Below, piece by piece: positions 63,580 to 64,000 of a DNA stretch of 64,000 nucleotides. The stretch is from Modicisalibacter luteus DSM 23508 (GTDB lineage Bacteria; Pseudomonadota; Gammaproteobacteria; Pseudomonadales; Halomonadaceae), in contig NZ_KB899998.1 in assembly GCF_000378505.1 (NCBI RefSeq), positions 1-64,000 on the forward strand, given 5' to 3'. The notes beneath the pieces were generated by a model. It was not told where the DNA came from. It made no database searches and worked only from the letters and a program-made list of their open reading frames with translations. Position 1 is the stretch's first letter, and the number at the start of each line of letters is the position of its first letter. The translations under genes and the position numbers were made by a program.

Positions 63580-64000
63580 ATGGGGATCCGGGACTGGCCC
63601 GAGGGCGAGCGACCGCGTGAAAAGCTGTTGTCGTTGGGGGCGGCGGCATTGTCGGATGCGGAACTGCTGGCGATCTTTCTGCGCGTGGGCGTGAAGGGTC
63701 GCTCGGCGGTGGATCTGGCGCGGGATCTCTTGAGTGGCTTTGGCGGGCTACGCCAGTTGCTGGAAGCTGACCGTACGCTTTTCTGTGCTGAGCATGGGCT
63801 GGGGGAGGCCAAGTTCGTGCAGCTACAGGCGGTGCTGGAACTCTCCCGCCGTCACCTGGCCAGCCAGATCGAACGTGGTGGCGCGCTCACCTCGCCCGCC
63901 CTGGTCCGTGCCTTTCTGTCATCGCACCTGCGTCACCTCGGTCACGAGGAGTTCGCTGCGCTGTTTTTGGATACCCAGCATCACGTGATTCGCTTCGAAT
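63580..64000 (+). CDS. radC: RadC family JAB-domain protein, 5' part
   Basis: The gene runs off the window edge; only the first 140 codons are present. It opens [37 protein letters not shown] and has the helix-hairpin-helix-like N-terminal half ([40 protein letters not shown]). The beginning of the JAB/MPN part ([29 protein letters not shown]) is seen, but the metal-binding His residues lie beyond the edge. The ATG at 63580 has GAGGAGAGGGG directly upstream. It is divergent from coaBC. The function of RadC in repair is disputed. Confidence 0.92.
   Translation, partial: MGIRDWPEGERPREKLLSLGAAALSDAELLAIFLRVGVKGRSAVDLARDLLSGFGGLRQLLEADRTLFCAEHGLGEAKFVQLQAVLELSRRHLASQIERGGALTSPALVRAFLSSHLRHLGHEEFAALFLDTQHHVIRFE

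Overview
The window looks like ordinary chromosome from a high-GC gammaproteobacterium, most probably a member of the Halomonadaceae (Halomonas or a close relative). This is inferred from the gene content and order, for example minCDE, prfB-lysS, rpsP-rimM-trmD-rplS, ftsYEX-rpoH, radC-coaBC-dut-algC-argB-slmA, a phaB acetoacetyl-CoA reductase and FadL. No sequence search was run. I saw no prophage, insertion sequence, CRISPR array or conjugative module. Coding density is high, and operons are often joined by 4-base ATGA overlaps.

Layout. 1-400: the end of a ribosomal RNA operon (5S rRNA and terminator). 0.4-13.4 kb: mixed housekeeping and poorly known genes, including YbiT ABC-F, a Tim44-like protein, YaaA, an aldo/keto reductase, a Sel1 protein, a DEDDh exonuclease, a quinone oxidoreductase, a LOG protein, DUF501, YbaK, a thioesterase, a PatB-type C-S lyase and a CnoX-like thioredoxin. 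13.4-21.8 kb: DUF3750, initiator tRNA, phaB, a large DUF349 protein, minCDE and sbcB. 21.8-30.3 kb: a pitrilysin-type protease coupled to an SRAP-family protein that has lost every known active-site residue, a TetR regulator coupled to an LplT-PlsC fusion, a CorB-type protein and YpjD. 30.4-41 kb: ffh, the rpsP operon, xerD-dsbC, hom-thrC and recJ. 41-45 kb: a VOC protein and a copper operon (MerR-type regulator, CopA, 34-residue membrane peptide). 45-53 kb: fadL, frameshifted prfB, lysS, an acidic unknown protein, an MFS exporter, bolA, a holD-like gene and rimI. 53-64 kb: zapB-like, rsmD, ftsY-ftsE-ftsX, rpoH, slmA, argB, algC, dut, coaBC and the start of radC.

Several groups of genes act together. 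MinCDE, SlmA, FtsEX and the ZapB-like protein all bear on division-site placement and Z-ring assembly. Ffh and FtsY are the two partners of the SRP targeting pathway. Hom and ThrC are the threonine branch. XerD and DsbC are adjacent, as in other gammaproteobacteria. The metal operon has a MerR-type promoter with a 20-bp spacer and a dyad operator.

The most unusual observations are the SRAP protein without its Cys, Asn, Glu and His; two copies of a nested-palindrome repeat placed just 3' of genes; a divergent candidate for the DNA polymerase III psi subunit; a tiny membrane peptide coupled to copA; an initiator tRNA with a U1-U72 mismatch; and an MFS start codon that directly abuts an intrinsic terminator. 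No large undescribed multi-gene system was found.
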